The notes: a model not told the origin generated them from the sequence alone. 64,000 nucleotides of DNA from Plazaster borealis (GCA_021014325.1 CM037473.1:8697501-8761500), one strand, 5' to 3'; positions 1 through 11,232 are shown, numbered from the stretch's first letter. Made by a program: numbers and translations.

Positions 1-674
1 TAATGGCAACTGTTGACATTTTCCACTATTGGTTGATGACAGAAGTCTGTGGATTACTCCTGTCTGCTGTGGTTTATTCTGAGTATAGTATGCTTTTAGC
101 TCACCGTCCTTAATTAAAGTCCCATCCCAGTATTAATTGGTCAGCATCATACATCCATATGATGGATAACTCTTTACACAAGGAAATGGAAATTGTGCAC
201 TTAACTCTCTTTTGACCTTTCAGTGCAGGAGTTGGAGTGACAATGACTGTCAATATTTTCACCAAATTGATATAAAAACATTATAATTATACACAACTAC
301 GTTTTAAGATTACACTGATGCTTTTTTTAAGGCCCACAACAACTTAAGTGCACACATATGAGATAATATAATATGTACATATGAGATAATATAAAGACAA
401 GGCTGTGCATACTTTGTTTTATTCAGCTAAACTGTTTTGTTTCTCTACTAAAACTGAAAAGGAGAAAAGACAACATTAGCAATCCATTTGTTTCACTATG
501 AATTGCCTACGTTGTAAATTGTATAAAGGAAAAGCAAGCCTTGTTGTGGTTATTTCAGTCTTCAAATCTATGCTAAATCTCTTTTGTTATTTCACATAAA
601 TATTTGGTCGCCTCACTTTTCTGATTTTTGTTTTGCTCAATTCTTGCTTTTGATCTTCGCAAATTTTTTAATTT
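1..674. other. Spacer between GPCR units (5' flank of the next unit, then 3' flank of the first receptor)
   Basis: No gene. Bases 1-330 match the 5' flank found beyond the start codon of the other receptors here (the block with GACAGAAGTCTGTGGATTAC recurs near 2060, 3980, 7215, 9190, 12615 and 18630). Bases 330-674 match the 3' flanks of the receptors. The array therefore continues to the left of the window. Confidence 0.75.
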
Positions 675-1721
675 TTACCGATTATTAAAATTATTAATAT
701 TATTTTGTGATGTTCTTTCTATGGGGTGTTCATTCATAGCAATCTGAACACAAGTCCGGTTTGGCCTTAGAGGTCGACCAACGCAACAACACAGCATATC
801 CTGAAGACCTTTCCGAAACTTTTTGTATTTGAAGACATAAATAATGGGATTAATCACAGAGTTAAAGTTATAAACATTATGCAGGATGACGGTAACCAGT
901 TTACCATTTTTAGAGTAGCAAACCTTTTCATTTTGAGGTAGTAAGCAAAAGGTCACTTGCATCATTGCCGGTGTCAACAGAACAAACAGTGCACCCATGA
1001 CAATCGTAAGCATGTGGATCACATTCTGTCTTGCCTGTAAAAGCTCAAGGGCTGCTCCTTGTACATTCCGTTGTTGGAGTTGTTGAGCACTTGTCTTGAG
1101 AGTGGCTTGGATTCTGTAGTAAGCCCAACTCATGAAAATAATGGGTAAAAAGTAGCCGAAAATAACAGAAAGAATGTCTCCCAAGAGATACAATTTCCTT
1201 GCATATGAGAAGTCAATGTTGTATTTACATGCATTGTCAGTTTCTTTTTCGGCAGCCAAAGTGAAAAGGAAAGGACTTGAGAATAGAAAAGCCATCATCC
1301 ACGATAGGAAAATGATGAAAGAAACCTTTTTAGCAGACATCAGTCTTGGATAGTGCAGTGGATGTACTACTCCGATATATCGTTCATAGGTCACCAGACA
1401 CAGGCCGTAAATTGATGAGTAGGTTGGTAACGCCGATGTAAAATAACTTTCAATAATTCGACAGTACATTTCTCCTCCAATAAAGGTTACAGGAACTATG
1501 GTCCCCAATGTGAAATAAATGAAGAATATGATTAAACAGTAAATACTGTCAATCACAGTAAGGTATACCAGCAAGTAGTTTGTCATATTGTGGAGGCTTT
1601 TGGTGCGAACAATGACCAGCCAAGCTAGAGTGTTTAGAACGACTCCACTGATGCCCAATGCCATTCCAAACTTGTACACCAAGTCATTTTTGTCAACATG
1701 AGTTGCAAGAGCTTCAGACAT
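675..1721 (-). CDS. Class A (rhodopsin-like) GPCR, tandem-array copy 1, 348 aa
   Basis: Single-exon seven-helix receptor for an unknown extracellular ligand, expected in the plasma membrane. Landmarks: N30 (TM1), D58 (TM2), C87 at the top of TM3 with partner C165 in extracellular loop 2, E113-R114-Y115 (ERY form of DRY) followed by VHPLHYP, W141 (TM4), P193 (TM5), P251 (TM6, LLTP replacing CWxP), NPIIY 291-295 (TM7), and a palmitoylation-type CCC cluster at 311-313. Intracellular loop 3 (about 204-232) is near-identical to the other copies. The N-terminus is short and has no signal peptide or glycosylation sequon. The start MSEALATHVD matches the 11233-12234 copy. The C-tail is longer than in most copies and Asn-rich (ends NNFNNR). 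The subfamily resembles receptors expanded in echinoderms; the ligand is not inferable. Confidence 0.92.
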   Translation of the reverse strand: MSEALATHVDKNDLVYKFGMALGISGVVLNTLAWLVIVRTKSLHNMTNYLLVYLTVIDSIYCLIIFFIYFTLGTIVPVTFIGGEMYCRIIESYFTSALPTYSSIYGLCLVTYERYIGVVHPLHYPRLMSAKKVSFIIFLSWMMAFLFSSPFLFTLAAEKETDNACKYNIDFSYARKLYLLGDILSVIFGYFLPIIFMSWAYYRIQATLKTSAQQLQQRNVQGAALELLQARQNVIHMLTIVMGALFVLLTPAMMQVTFCLLPQNEKVCYSKNGKLVTVILHNVYNFNSVINPIIYVFKYKKFRKGLQDMLCCCVGRPLRPNRTCVQIAMNEHPIERTSQNNINNFNNR

Positions 1722-1860
1722 AGTGGCTATGGATTCAAATTGGTAATGTCTTCACTTGTCAACCTTTGCAGATCAATAAAACCTAGAAAATCTTTGAACA
1801 ATTTTTCACCATGTTTAGTTGAGACTTTGAGATTCCAATTTCAAATCCAAAGACACTGTG

Positions 1861-1950
1861 TGGAAAGTGTGTGGATTTTTAAGTTTCAGCTGTTGACACT
1901 ACACATGATGTGGTTGTTCTGGACTGCAGTGATCCTTTTGCTACATGTTT
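1861..1950 (-). promoter_or_regulatory. Conserved 5' flank block of GPCR copy 1
   Basis: About 140-230 bp upstream of the start codon on the receptor strand. It carries a near-palindrome around an E-box (CAGCTGTTGACA) and a downstream tract ATCCTTTTGCTACA, both kept upstream of copies at 3.8, 12.4 and 18.5 kb and more weakly at 9.1 kb. Shared position and conservation suggest promoter or 5'UTR sequence; common ancestry alone is an alternative. No transcription start can be seen. Confidence 0.35.
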
Positions 1951-2611
1951 TTTTTCTAAAATCCCAGTAACAAATAGTTTACATAAAATATCAATGCCAT
2001 GACTGAGATGGATACTTAAGCACAGTAATGGCGTTGGAGTTGTCCACTCTTTGTTGATAACAGAAGTCTGTGGATTACTCTGTCTGCTGTGGTTTGTTCT
2101 GCGAATAGTATGCTCTGAGCTTACAGTCCTTATTTACGGTCCCATCCCAGGATTTTTGGTTTAATTAAAACGTCAGTGACTTGACTGAGATTGATATACT
2201 TCTGCACATAGGTTATTGGAAATGTTTGCTTAATTACCATTTTGTCCTGTCAGTTCAGGAGATGAGGTGACAGTGACTATCATTCTCTTCACCAAAATTG
2301 TATTAATGGTTCCATAATTATCTACAACTTAGATTTGAATTACATACATTGATGCCCTTTTTCAGGCTCACAAAGAATTCAGTGCATACATAAATATGTG
2401 ATAATATAAAGCCAAAGCTGTGCACATACTGATTTTTTTAATCTAAATCAAATACAGTGGTTTTATTAATAACGCATTCAACTGAACTAAACGATTTTAT
2501 TTCTTCACTAAAACTGTAAAAGAGAAAATACCTCACTTGCCTCACTCTTTTGATGTGTTGTGCTCAATCCTTGCTTTTGATCTTCACAATTTTGCAACTC
2601 TTACCGATTAT

Positions 2612-3625
2612 TTAAGTTTCTATTGTTATTGTTTCTGCTGTTATTTCTACGGGGTTCATCTGAACACCGACCCGGTTTGGCCTGAGATGTCGACCAATGC
2701 AACAACACAGCATGTCTTTAAGACCTTTCTGAAACTTCTTGTACTTAAAGACATAAATAATGGGATTGATCAAAGAGTTCATGTTGTAGATATTATAGAG
2801 GAGGGGAGCAAACATTGCAGAGTAGCAACTCTCTTCATTTTGAGGAAGTAAGCAAAAGATCCCATGCACCATTATCGGTGTCAACAGAACAAACAGCACA
2901 CCCATGACAGTCCTTAGCATGTGTATCACATTCTTTCTTGCTTGTAATAGCTCAAGGGCTGCTCCTTGTACATTTTGTTGTTGGAGTTGTTGAGCACTTC
3001 TCTTGAGAGAGGCTTGGATCTTGTAGTAAGCCCAACCCGTAAAAATAATGGGTAAAAAGTAGCAGAAGATAGCATAAAAAAGTTCTCCCATGATTTCGAT
3101 TAATGTATATGATACATCAATGTTGTATTGACATGCTATATCAGTTTCTTTTCCGGCAGCCAAAGCGAAAAGAAAAGGACTTGAGAATAAAATTGCCATC
3201 ATCCACGACAACAAAATTATGAAAGAAACCTTTTTAGTAGACATCAGTCTTGGATAGTGCAGTGGATGTACTATTCCGATATAACGTTCATAGGTCACCA
3301 GACACAGGCCGTAAATTGATGAATAGGTTGAGACCGCCGTCACAAACAAACTGTCAATAGTTCGACAATAGACTTCTCTTCCAATAAAGGTTCCATGAAC
3401 CATGATCCACAATTTGATGCTGTCAAAGAATACACTGAAACAGTAAATACTGTCCATCACAGCGAGATATGCCAGCAAGTAGTTTGTCGTATTATGGAGG
3501 CTTTTGGTGCGAACAATGACCAGCCAAGCTAGAGTGTTCAGAACCATTCCAATGATACCTTGTGCCATTCCAATCTTGTTCAACAAGTCACTCCTGTCTA
3601 CAAAAGGTGTGTTAGCTTCAGACAT
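2612..3625 (-). CDS. Class A GPCR, tandem-array copy 2, 337 aa
   Basis: Intact single-exon receptor of the same subfamily. I chose the start MSEANTPFVD because this N-terminus aligns with the other copies; an in-frame ATG 18 codons upstream adds sequence the paralogues lack. TM1 has the LNTLAW motif, TM2 LAVMD, TM3 YC then TYERYIG, TM6 LLTP, TM7 NPIIY, then CCC. Loop 2 reads ACQYNIDVSY and loop 3 is shorter than in copy 1 (NEESCYSAM). These extracellular segments differ most between copies. The C-tail ends EITAETITIET, unlike the VNEQTP-type tails of other copies. The gene is followed by its own 3' flank and the 5' flank of copy 1. Confidence 0.92.
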   Translation of the reverse strand: MSEANTPFVDRSDLLNKIGMAQGIIGMVLNTLAWLVIVRTKSLHNTTNYLLAYLAVMDSIYCFSVFFDSIKLWIMVHGTFIGREVYCRTIDSLFVTAVSTYSSIYGLCLVTYERYIGIVHPLHYPRLMSTKKVSFIILLSWMMAILFSSPFLFALAAGKETDIACQYNIDVSYTLIEIMGELFYAIFCYFLPIIFTGWAYYKIQASLKRSAQQLQQQNVQGAALELLQARKNVIHMLRTVMGVLFVLLTPIMVHGIFCLLPQNEESCYSAMFAPLLYNIYNMNSLINPIIYVFKYKKFQKGLKDMLCCCIGRHLRPNRVGVQMNPVEITAETITIET

Positions 3626-3800
3626 TGTGGCTTTGGATTGAAATTGGTAATGTATACAGCAGCGACCTTTGAAGATCAATTAATAAAATTTGAAAAAACT
3701 ACGAGCAATTGTTCAGCCTATTAGTTTCTATGTAAGACATAGCTTCATCAAACTGCAGTGACATGTAGACTAGGAGATTCCGATTCAAAATTCGAAGACA

Positions 3801-3895
3801 CGGTTCGGAAAGTTTGTGGATTCCTTAGTGTCAGCTGTTGACACTGTAAATGTTGTGGTTGTTCTGACAGGAGCGATGTTTTTGCTACACAGCTT
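3801..3895 (-). promoter_or_regulatory. Conserved 5' flank block of GPCR copy 2
   Basis: Same block as upstream of copy 1: GTGTCAGCTGTTGACACTG with the E-box CAGCTG, then a TTTTGCTACA tract, about 175-270 bp upstream of the start codon. A role in transcription is inferred only from conservation. Confidence 0.35.
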
Positions 3896-4440
3896 CTTGC
3901 TAAAGTCCAATCAATGAAATGACTGAGATTGACACTTTAACACAGTAATGGTAACTGTTGACGTTTTCCAGTATTTGTTGATGACAGAAGTCTGTTGATT
4001 ACTCCTGTCTGCTGTGGTTTATTCTGAGTATAGTTTGCTTCTAGCTCACCGTCCTTACTTAAAGTCCCATCCCAGTAATAATTGGTCTGCATAATACATC
4101 AATGCCATACAGTAACTCGGATCGATAGGTACTTTCGCACAATAATGGACATTGTGCACTTAATTACTCTTTTGACCTCTCATTGCAGGAGTTGCAGTGA
4201 CAATGACTGTCAATATTTTCACCAAATTGATATAAAAAACATCATAATTATACACAATTACAATTTAAGATTACACTGATGCTTTTTTTAAGGCCCACAA
4301 CAATTTGAGTGCACAGATACTGTACATAATATAAAGACAAAGCTTTGCATACATTGATTTATTAGGCTGAACTGTTTTGTTTCTGCATTAAAATTGAAAA
4401 GAAGAAAAGACAAGCAACATTAGCAATCAATTTGTTTCTC

Positions 4441-4897
4441 TATGAATTGCCTATTTATAGTCTTGGATAGTGCAGTGGATGTACCATTCCAATATATCGT
4501 TCATAGGTCAACTCATAAAAATAATGGGGAACAGGTATCCAAAGTCCACACTAATTATTATTCCTGTGTACTGTATATGTGAGTCAGAACTGAATGCACA
4601 ATTAGAATAGTGTGTCTTGTCCAGTTGTAGAGGTTTTGTGGAAAAGATGAGGACTTGTGGTTAGAAATGATATAATACATGCTCAAGAAAACTGAAGTAG
4701 TGACTTTTTTTGCAAGATACTAGTCTGGGCGAGTGCAGTGGATGTACAATTCCAATATACAGTTCGTAGCTTACCAGACACAGACCGTAACTTGATGAGA
4801 AGGCTGGACTAAAGAAATTAAATAAACAAATAAAATTTAGACGTAACAATGAAACCGTGTCTCGTGACATTTTGGCATCCCGCTTTGTTAACTCCAC
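4441..4897 (-). pseudogene. Scrambled GPCR fragments (TM3 to loop 2 region)
   Basis: Two receptor pieces lie here. Near 4455-4560 a TM5-like segment (FPIIFMS) sits directly before a TM3/loop-2 segment (YERYIGMVHPLHYP), the reverse of normal order. At 4661-4810 a second TM3 piece reads SSYGLCLVSYELYIGIVHP, with the key Arg of ERY replaced by Leu, followed by frameshifted TM4. No continuous receptor can be read. These are rearranged relics. Confidence 0.8.
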
Positions 4898-4977
4898 ACT
4901 CAGTTTACAGGACTTTACCTCATGTGATGCTTTTCATGTGATTGAAGTGTTTTTGTCACAGTTGGTTTTTAATTCTT

Positions 4978-5440
4978 CTATGCATTGTGTTCATTCACAG
5001 CAATCTCACCAATGATATGGTTTGGCCTCAGAGGTCGACCAATGCAACAACATAGCATGGATGGAAGACCTTTCCGAAACTTCTTGTATTTGAAGACATA
5101 AGTGATGGGATTGATCCAAAAGGTCATGTTGTATATAAAATTAGTAAAGAATTGAAGTGAAGCAGCATTTTTAGAAACACACCATGCAGTATCACCAGCA
5201 TTTGATAAACAGACCTTGAAAACAGTTGGCGTCCACAGAACCAACTGAGCAACCACCACAAATATGAGCATGTTGACCACTTTCTCTCTTGCCTGTAAAA
5301 GCTCAAGAGCTGCTCCTTGTACATTTTGTTGTTGGAGTTGTTGAGCACTTCTCTTGAGAGTGGGTTGGATCTGGTAGTAAGCACAACTCATAAAAAGGAT
5401 GGGCAACAGGTATCCAACGAAACCAGAGGGAATGTATCCT
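4978..5440 (-). pseudogene. Truncated GPCR, TM5 to C-tail only
   Basis: An open frame covers TM5 (LPILFMSCAYY), the conserved loop 3 (QQLQQQNVQGAALELLQA), TM6 (LWTP), TM7 (NPITY, instead of NPIIY), CCC and a C-tail ending VNEHNA. The frame is lost just beyond TM5, and TM1-TM4 are absent upstream, where ordinary 5'-flank-like sequence follows. It is a 5'-truncated copy. Loop 3 is preserved, so decay is recent or maintained by gene conversion. Confidence 0.85.
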
Positions 5441-5659
5441 GCTTTTTAGCCACACTACTTAATTATAAATCCCAGTATTAATTGGTTAACATAAAACATC
5501 AGTGCCATAACTGAGATTGATAGCTACTTCAGAACAGTAATGGGAAATGTGCACTTAATTACTATTTTGCCATCTTAATGCAATAACTGAGGTGACAGTG
5601 ATAAGCACAGATTTAGCAGAAAATATTAACTTGACCAATACGGCATCAATCATGTGATA

Positions 5660-6125
5660 TCCTCATTCATTCATTCAATTATTCATTTATTATTCTTCAT
5701 CATGATATAAAAACACAACATGAAATTCCATATCCTGTGTGTTAAAAACAATGACACCACTACAACGAACATGTAAGAAACAGGAAGAAATAGGCTAAAA
5801 ATGCATTACATAAAAACGCTCAAAATACAAAAGAACGATACAGTGATAAATCATTAGACCGCCTCGCTATAAAATTAGCGATGGAACCTAGAACTAAAAA
5901 GATGTCTGGAATTTGGCAAGATGATCTCCTAAAGCGCTGTGTATTTGTGCGTAAAGGCCTAATTCTGCCGGATTTTGCACACTAACCAGGTGATTAATAG
6001 GATGAGTGGAGTCCTGCATGACAAACTGAATTTTTGTCAGTGTCACCTCCTCAAAGATATCACTAAGGTCTTTAACATCCATACCAATCAATCTAGCAGC
6101 TGCATTTCTCGTTGCATTTACACGT
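5660..6125 (-). mobile_element. Probable 3' end of a decayed non-LTR retrotransposon
   Basis: On the minus strand a short open frame (5894-6120; contains NAAARLIGMDVKDL and HPINHLV) resembles the C-terminal part of LINE ORF2 proteins. It is followed by AT-rich sequence ending in a TGAA-type short repeat (ATTCATTCATTCA on the plus strand near 5680). A TGAA tail is typical of L2-like LINEs. No reverse transcriptase core is present. Family assignment is tentative. Confidence 0.4.
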
Positions 6126-6275
6126 GAAACTTGTTATCGCTCGATCTCAGAAACTACACTAAAGTAACCCCTAACCACCCCAGGCCTGCCAAAATCAAAC
6201 AGATGATTTGTTAAAATTTGGATGGTCTAGTACTGTGAAAAGTACCCACTAAATCACAGTCCAGAAGCACAGGAC

Positions 6276-6383
6276 CTGTTGGAGTATGATGGGTTGTGTA
6301 CTGTTCCAGTACATAAACTGTTGGAGTATGATGGGTTGTGTACTGTTCCAATAAGTAAACTGTTGGAGTATGATGGGTTGAGG
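6276..6383. repeat. 42-bp tandem repeat, about 2.5 copies
   Basis: The unit begins CTGTTGGAGTATGATGGGTT at 6276, 6318 and 6360, giving an exact 42-bp period. Units 1 and 2 differ only near their ends (CCAGTACAT versus CCAATAAGT). It lies in a gene-free spacer between receptor fragments. Confidence 0.9.
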
Positions 6384-6900
6384 AAGCTTTCTAGTAGAAA
6401 TGCTTAGGGGGTTAGGGTTTTTTAATAGACATAAACAACACACCAAATCAAAGCCTACGCTCTAACTTTATAGATATAAACAACATGACGTCATGATCGC
6501 GTCACTGTTACCTGCAGTAGAGATATTTTAAAATTTGTGGCGAGTTGACAACTTTGTCATTTTCAACGGTGAACTTGTATACCGCCCACTTGTGATAATT
6601 TGTGGAGAGCCGAGGACTGTCAATTTCAACAGTGATCTTTTTTAGTGCCCTCTCAGTGAGAGTTCTCACCACTCTGTGAAACCCAAGCTTTTAATTACTA
6701 ATTACTATGACATTGTCACATGTTACAGCGCCCTCTATCAATGTGTGTAAAAATCTACACCTCAAGGTGGAATGTTTGTATTTTGAGGGTTTTTGTTCGA
6801 AGGTATTGCATGGGGAAAAATCTTATTCCATCTTGTAGCTTATAAAAAACTTTGTCAGCACATCATCAGGTGTCAAATTACATTAATCAAAATTTTATTA
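6384..6900. other. Gene-free spacer
   Basis: AT-rich sequence with no receptor homology, no recognisable gene and no clear repeat structure. Confidence 0.6.
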
Positions 6901-6919
6901 GTTAAAAATTCGTATTTTC

Positions 6920-7012
6920 TGAACCACTCCACTGATGCCCAGTGCCATTCCAAACTTGTACACCAAGTCATTTTTGTCAACATGAGTTGCAAGAGCTCCA
7001 GACATAGTGGCT
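6920..7012 (-). pseudogene. GPCR N-terminal fragment
   Basis: On the minus strand this encodes the N-terminus and start of TM1 as in copies 1 and 5 (MSGALATHVDKNDLVYKFGM, then LGISGV), preceded by the usual 5' flank (7013-7200). Receptor similarity stops abruptly inside TM1, so everything after the first helix has been deleted. Confidence 0.85.
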
Positions 7013-7899
7013 ATGGATTCAAATTGGTAACGCCTTCACTTGTCAACCTTTGCAGATCAATTAATAAACCTAGAAAATATGTGAGCAATTTTTCAGCATA
7101 TTTAGTTAACCATATTATCAGAAAACATGTTTACATAAAACATCTATGCCATGACTGACATAGATACTTTAGCATAGTAATGGCAACTGTTGAAGTTTTC
7201 CACTATTTGTTGGTGACAGAAGTCTGTGGATTACTCTGTCTGCTGTGGTTTATTCTGCGAATACTATGCTTCAAGCTTACCATCCCTATTTAATATCCCA
7301 TCCCAGTATTTAGATAAACACAGCGAATCGACTGATATTGACATACTAAAAGCACAATAGGTAATTGGAAATGTGCACTATTTTGTCCTCTCAGTGGAGG
7401 AGTTCAAGTGATAGCAACTATAAATCTCTTCACTCAAATTCTATCAATAATGTCATCATTATACACAACTGATATTTACAACTACACTGTATTTGTGAAG
7501 GGGGCACAAAAATATGTCCATACATACATATGAGATAATATCAAGACAAAGCTGTGCGTGCTTTGATTTATTAAATCTAAATCTAATACAGTAAATGTAT
7601 TACACTAATCTAAACTGTGTTGTTCTCCACTAAAGTTGAACACGAGAAAAACAGCAGCAACAATAGCAATCCATTTGTTTCATTAGATTTGAATTGCCTA
7701 CTGTTAAGAGTAAAACGAAAAAAGAAAACTTTGTTGTGATCTTTTCAGTCTTCAAATTTATACTTAGTCTCTTTTGTTATTTCACATCAATTGGTGGTCG
7801 CCCCACTCTTTTGGTGTTTTTCGCTCAATCCTTGCTTTTGCTCTTCACAATTTTTCGTTCATTGCCAATTCTCTAAATTATTATTTTGTGATGTTCTTT

Positions 7900-8892
7900 C
7901 TATGGAGTTTGGTCATTCACTGCAATCCGAACACCAACCCGGTTTGGCCTGAGAGGTCGACCAATGCAACAACACAGCATGTCTTGAAGACCTTTCTGAA
8001 ACTTCTTGTACTTGAAAACATAAATAAAGGGATTAATCACAGAGTTCATGTTGAAAAAATTGTAGAGGAGGGCAGTAACCAAATCAAAATGTTCATTGTA
8101 ACATATATTTTCATTTTGTAGTAAGCAAAAGATCCCTAGCATCGTTGCTGGTGTCCACAGGACAACCAATGCACCCATAACAATTCTAAGCATTTTGATC
8201 ACATTCTGTCTTGCCTGTAAAAGCTCCAGGGCTGCTCCTTGTACATTCTGTTGTTGGAGTTGTTGAGCACTTCTCTTGAGAGTGGCTTGTATCTTGTAGT
8301 AAGCCCAACCCATAAAAATAATGGGTAAAAAGTAGCTGAAGATAGCAAAAAGAATCTCTGCCATGAGACCAAATGTATATGATAAGTCAATGTATTCACA
8401 TGCAATAACAGTTTCCGTTCTCGCAGCCAAAGTGAAAAGGTAAGGACTTGAGAATAAAATTGCCATCATCCACGACAGCAAAATCATGCGAAAAACTTTT
8501 TTAGCAGACATCAGTCTTGGATAGTGCAGCGGATGTACTATTCCGATATATCGTTCATAGGTCACCAGACACAGGCCATAAATTGATGAGTAGGTTGGTA
8601 ACGCCGATGCAAAATAACTTTCAATAATTCGACAATAGATTTCTCTTCCAAAAAAGGTGGCAGGAACTATGGTCCCCAAATTGACATTGTCAAATAATAC
8701 ACTGAAACAGTAAATACTGTCCATCACAGCAAGATATGCAAGCAAGTAGTTTGTCATTTTGTGGAGGGTTTTGGTGCGAAGGATGACCAGCCAAGCTATA
8801 GTGTTCAGAACCATTCCAATGATGCTTTGTGCCATTCCAATCTTGTACAACAAGACATTCCTTTCTACAAAAGTTGTGTTTGCTTCAGACAT
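7900..8892 (-). CDS. Class A GPCR, tandem-array copy 3, 330 aa
   Basis: Intact intronless receptor. The start MSEANTTFVERN is aligned to the paralogues; an in-frame ATG 13 codons upstream is not conserved. The N-terminus has an N-linked sequon (NTT). TM3 shows EIYC and TYERYIG, TM6 LWTP, and TM7 NPFIY (Phe for the usual Ile, still NPxxY), then CCC. Loop 2 is one residue shorter than in copy 1 (ACEYIDLSY) and loop 3 reads NENICYNEHFD. The C-tail ends VNDQTP. Loop-3 intracellular sequence (QQLQQQNVQGAALELLQA) is the subfamily signature and probably the G-protein contact. Confidence 0.92.
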   Translation of the reverse strand: MSEANTTFVERNVLLYKIGMAQSIIGMVLNTIAWLVILRTKTLHKMTNYLLAYLAVMDSIYCFSVLFDNVNLGTIVPATFFGREIYCRIIESYFASALPTYSSIYGLCLVTYERYIGIVHPLHYPRLMSAKKVFRMILLSWMMAILFSSPYLFTLAARTETVIACEYIDLSYTFGLMAEILFAIFSYFLPIIFMGWAYYKIQATLKRSAQQLQQQNVQGAALELLQARQNVIKMLRIVMGALVVLWTPATMLGIFCLLQNENICYNEHFDLVTALLYNFFNMNSVINPFIYVFKYKKFQKGLQDMLCCCIGRPLRPNRVGVRIAVNDQTP

Positions 8893-9063
8893 AGTTGCTC
8901 TGAATTGAAATTGGTAATGTAGGCCTATCACGTCTACCTGTGAAGATCAATTAACAAAACTAGGAAAAATAGGAGCAACTGTTCAGCCTAATTGTTAACC
9001 ATGTACGAAATAGCTTCATCAAACTGTACTAACATGTAGACTTGGAGACTCCTATTTCAAATC

Positions 9064-9125
9064 CAAAGACACTGTTCAAAAAGTCTGTGAATTCCTCAGT
9101 GTCAGCTTTTGGCACTGTAAATGAC
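9064..9125 (-). promoter_or_regulatory. Conserved 5' flank block of GPCR copy 3 (degraded)
   Basis: Matches the flank block of the other copies, but the E-box is altered (GTCAGCTTTTGGCACTG in place of GTCAGCTGTTGACACTG) and the following tract is deleted. If the block is a promoter element, this copy may be expressed differently. Confidence 0.3.
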
Positions 9126-9824
9126 ATGCCTTTAGATAGACACTTTAGCACAGTAATGACAATCGTTGACGTTTTCCACTATTGGTTGATGACAGAAGTC
9201 TGAGAATTACTCTGTCTGCTGTGGTTACTCTGAGAATGTTCTGTTTCTAGCTCACCATCCTTACTTAAAGTCCCATCCCAGTAATAATTGGTCTGCATAA
9301 TACATCAATGCCATACAGTAACTCAGATCGATAGGTACTTTCGCACAATAATGGAAATTGTGCACTTAATTACTCTTTTGACCTCTCAGTGCAGGAGTTG
9401 CAGTGACAATGACTATCAATATTTTCTCCAAATTGATATAAAAAACGTCATAATTACACAACTAAGAGTTATACTGATGCTTTTTTAAAGGCCCTCAAAA
9501 AATTAAGTGCACTCATACTGTACATATGAGAAAACATAAAGACAAAGCTGTGCATACATTGATTTATTTTAAGCTGAACTGTTTTCTTTCTGCAATAAAA
9601 TTGAAAATGAGAGAAGACAGGCAACATTAACAATCCATTTGTTTCACTATGAATTGCTTATAGGCTAGAGTATAATGGAAAAGCAAGCTTTTTTGTGATC
9701 TTTTCAGTCTTTAAATCTATGCTAAATCTCCTTGTTGTTTCACATTAATTTTTGTTCGCCTCACTCTTTTGATGTTTTTTGCTCAATCCTTGCTTTTGAT
9801 CTACACAATTTGTCATTTGTTGGA

Positions 9825-9905
9825 AGATCGCCAGCACGTTAATCCGGATGTTGTTGGTTCACATCTCGCTCTAGTCAATATTTCTTTGCTCTACCCCAAA
9901 CTAAA
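9825..9905 (+). repeat. tRNA-derived SINE fragment, copy 1
   Basis: Contains CGCCAGCACGTTAATCCGGA and a degenerate B-box-like TTGGTTCACATC, then CTCTAGTC and a T-rich segment ending CTACCCC. It matches the copies at 15.76 and 43.2 kb. The A-box part is damaged. It sits at the junction between a receptor unit and the duplicated spacer that follows. Confidence 0.65.
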
Positions 9906-9924
9906 GCTTTAGAATAAGTGAGCT

Positions 9925-10975
9925 TACAGATAGACTGGGGCTTGTCCATTTCTGTTTGGCTTGGTGAGTTTTGCTTTTTAGAGTGGATTTGATATTTTAG
10001 TCAGACCACCCACTTTGAAAGAAGTTTAGGCAATGCTTAGAATAAGTAATCTTCGATTCTTGTGCATCAATTTATCATAAACAGAAAAGCATCACTCTAA
10101 TCCATTTGACACTCTGCATCTTTTCTGCTGAAGTAGCATTATGAAATTGATCCCTTGCCATTTAAATTGGAGCCTGATTAACTGTGACGTAAATGGACAT
10201 ATTTGCCCTTTGGGTTCATTTTGTAATTTAATTGCAAGCTTGTAACTTCAATCACTAAGTGCTTTGTACGATGACAGATATGCATAACATTTCTTTTCGA
10301 GGAAACCATTAGAAGCTTACTACAACCTTTTTAGGCCATCAGTACAAAATGATTAAATGATCTACAAGTGGCAATCGTGTACAACCGTTATTAATCCACA
10401 CTTTTGTACTCGTGAGTCAAACCTTCAAGTTTTCACTATTTTTGATGTTTTATGATCAAGTTTAATGATGTTTAGTGACATGCTCTTTTTAATGAAAAGT
10501 TAGATTTTCTTATAGCTTCTTTTGATCCGTGTTTTGTTAACATGCAAAGGAATTTGTCAATAATTTTAATTTTCAATTATCTTTGCCCGTGCAGACCATT
10601 ATTATAAACCTGACATTTTGAAAAGACGTGTCAGTTTCAGAGAGCGTTAATACAGAGCTTTCTTGACAGAGCAGACAAGTAATGTTCACCCATAGTAATC
10701 TAAGCCTTGTTTGGCTTTAGGGGTCAAATCAATCATACAACTCGTTCTGTCTTGAAGACCTTTCTGAGACATGTTGAATTACAGGACAAAAACAATGCTG
10801 TGCCGTGTGCCTTGTACAGTGGGCCAAGCATGCCTTGACTGGAGAGTGGCTGGTGAATTAACAAATCATTGGTCTTGTGTCTATTATCCCTTGGGTTTTG
10901 TTGATTGAATTCATTCACAGCTTTGTAATTAAACAAATTGCTAAATTTTGAGCTTTGTGAATTATACTTTTACCT
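9925..10975. repeat. Duplicated spacer block B, copy 1
   Basis: Matches 23360-24415 over its whole length in the same order (for example GCCATTTAAATTGGAGCCTG and TTAACTGTGACGTAAATGG), and in both places lies at the 3' side of an intact receptor. No gene was recognised apart from the receptor relic near 10681. Confidence 0.85.
10681..10780 (-). pseudogene. Decayed GPCR C-terminal relic
   Basis: On the minus strand it reads QKGLQDRTSC then a degraded tail, aligning with QKGLQDMLCCCIGRPLRPN of the intact receptors, followed by a remnant of the 3' flank. It lies inside spacer block B and has a counterpart at 24104-24195, so it decayed before block B was duplicated. Confidence 0.65.
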
Positions 10976-11232
10976 GCATAGACCATGTATACCAGTAGCA
11001 ATCCACTTGCAATTCATTTGTTTCACTATGAATTGCCTATAGAGTATAATGGAAAAGAAAGCTTTTTTGTGGTCTTTTCAGTCTTCATATCTTTGCAAAA
11101 TCTCTTTTGTTATTTCACATCAATATTTGGTCGCCTCACTTTTCCGTGTTTTTTGCTCAATCGAGGGCTTTTGTTATTCACAACTTTTAATTTTTTACCG
11201 ATTATTGAAATTGTTATTATTTTGTGATTCTT

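Noticed and set aside
6276..6383. CRISPR-like array
   Set aside because: Only 2.5 contiguous 42-bp units with no spacers, in animal DNA; an ordinary minisatellite.
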